DNA from: Lentisphaerota bacterium
Lineage (GTDB): Bacteria; Verrucomicrobiota; Kiritimatiellia; RFP12; UBA1067
Reading direction: 5' to 3'
NCBI GenBank assembly: GCA_022839525.1
Contig: JALHET010000236.1
Span: 1-5,650 of the forward strand
DNA length: 5,650 nucleotides
Shown: positions 5,519-5,650 of the stretch, one piece after another
Position numbering within the stretch: position 1 is the stretch's first letter
How the letters are laid out: every line of letters starts with the position of its first letter
Translations under genes and position numbers: made by a program
Notes under the pieces: model-generated
The model's database searches: none
The model's input: only the letters and a program-made list of their open reading frames with translations
What the model was told of the DNA's origin: nothing

Positions 5519-5650
5519 TCAGTCCCTGCAGTACTCCGCGCACGACTCCGGCGTCTCGTAGACTTTGACTGAAACCACGTTGACGCGCCCCGCCAGCTCG
5601 CGGAAAAAATAGCGGGCCAGATTCTCGGCGGTCGAGCGGAACGGCAGCCC
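5519..5650 (-). CDS. queD: 6-carboxytetrahydropterin synthase, C-terminal part (cut by window edge)
   Basis: The last 43 residues are visible, with the stop at 5519-5521. They read STAENLARYFFRELAG and then VVSVKVYETPESCAEY, the typical QueD ending: the TAENLA helix and the catalytic-Glu motif V-VYETP followed by -AEY. QueD converts 7,8-dihydroneopterin triphosphate to 6-carboxytetrahydropterin, the substrate of the adjacent queE. The zinc-binding histidines and the catalytic Cys and Asp-His would lie beyond the window, so completeness is unknown. The order queD-queE and the 6-base gap support the call. Confidence 0.88.
   Translation of the reverse strand, partial: GLPFRSTAENLARYFFRELAGRVNVVSVKVYETPESCAEYCRD

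Noticed and set aside
4901..5572. Plus-strand 223-residue frame opposite queE
   Set aside because: It is the antisense shadow of queE, whose motifs are unmistakable on the minus strand.

Overview
This is a high-GC bacterial chromosome segment with mostly well-packed genes on the plus strand and a divergent-origin block on the minus strand at the right end. The organism cannot be named from the window alone. A GC-rich genome, a large secreted-type beta-sandwich protein, a decayed Rhs/YD-repeat fragment, REP-like intergenic repeats and the scarcity of Shine-Dalgarno sites at some genes would fit a PVC-group bacterium (Kiritimatiellota/Verrucomicrobiota-like). That is an inference of moderate to low confidence.

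Left region (1-3359): the window opens inside a large multi-domain protein of unknown function. It has two copies of a beta-rich module, each followed by an Ig-like segment. Its reading frame breaks at a run of eight G (1907-1914), and the convincing C-terminus continues in another frame to a stop at 2079. A small gene follows for a 156-residue lipoyl carrier protein: a lipoyl domain, an Ala/Pro linker and a degenerate E3-binding domain, without the acyltransferase domain of a normal E2. Just downstream is a FabG-type short-chain dehydrogenase with every catalytic residue in place. The spacing suggests that the lipoyl gene and the reductase are co-transcribed, possibly together with the large protein.

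Middle region (3360-3853): there is no intact gene here. It holds a short remnant of an Rhs/YD-repeat protein, then a 200-bp element bounded by 26-bp imperfect inverted repeats (22 of 26 positions match) that begins exactly where the Rhs similarity ends, a separate 21-bp palindrome, and a sigma-70-like promoter for the next gene.

Right region (3854-5650): a 217-residue membrane-anchored coiled-coil protein of unknown function comes first. It is followed by a promoter, tRNA-Gly(GCC), tRNA-Lys(CTT) and a strong intrinsic terminator. Converging on that terminator from the minus strand is a queD-queE pair for queuosine (7-deazaguanine) biosynthesis, with queD cut by the window edge.

The most unusual items are the catalytic-domain-less lipoyl carrier paired with a FabG-type reductase, the poly-G frameshift, and the inverted-repeat element abutting the Rhs remnant. 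None of them proves a new system from this window alone.
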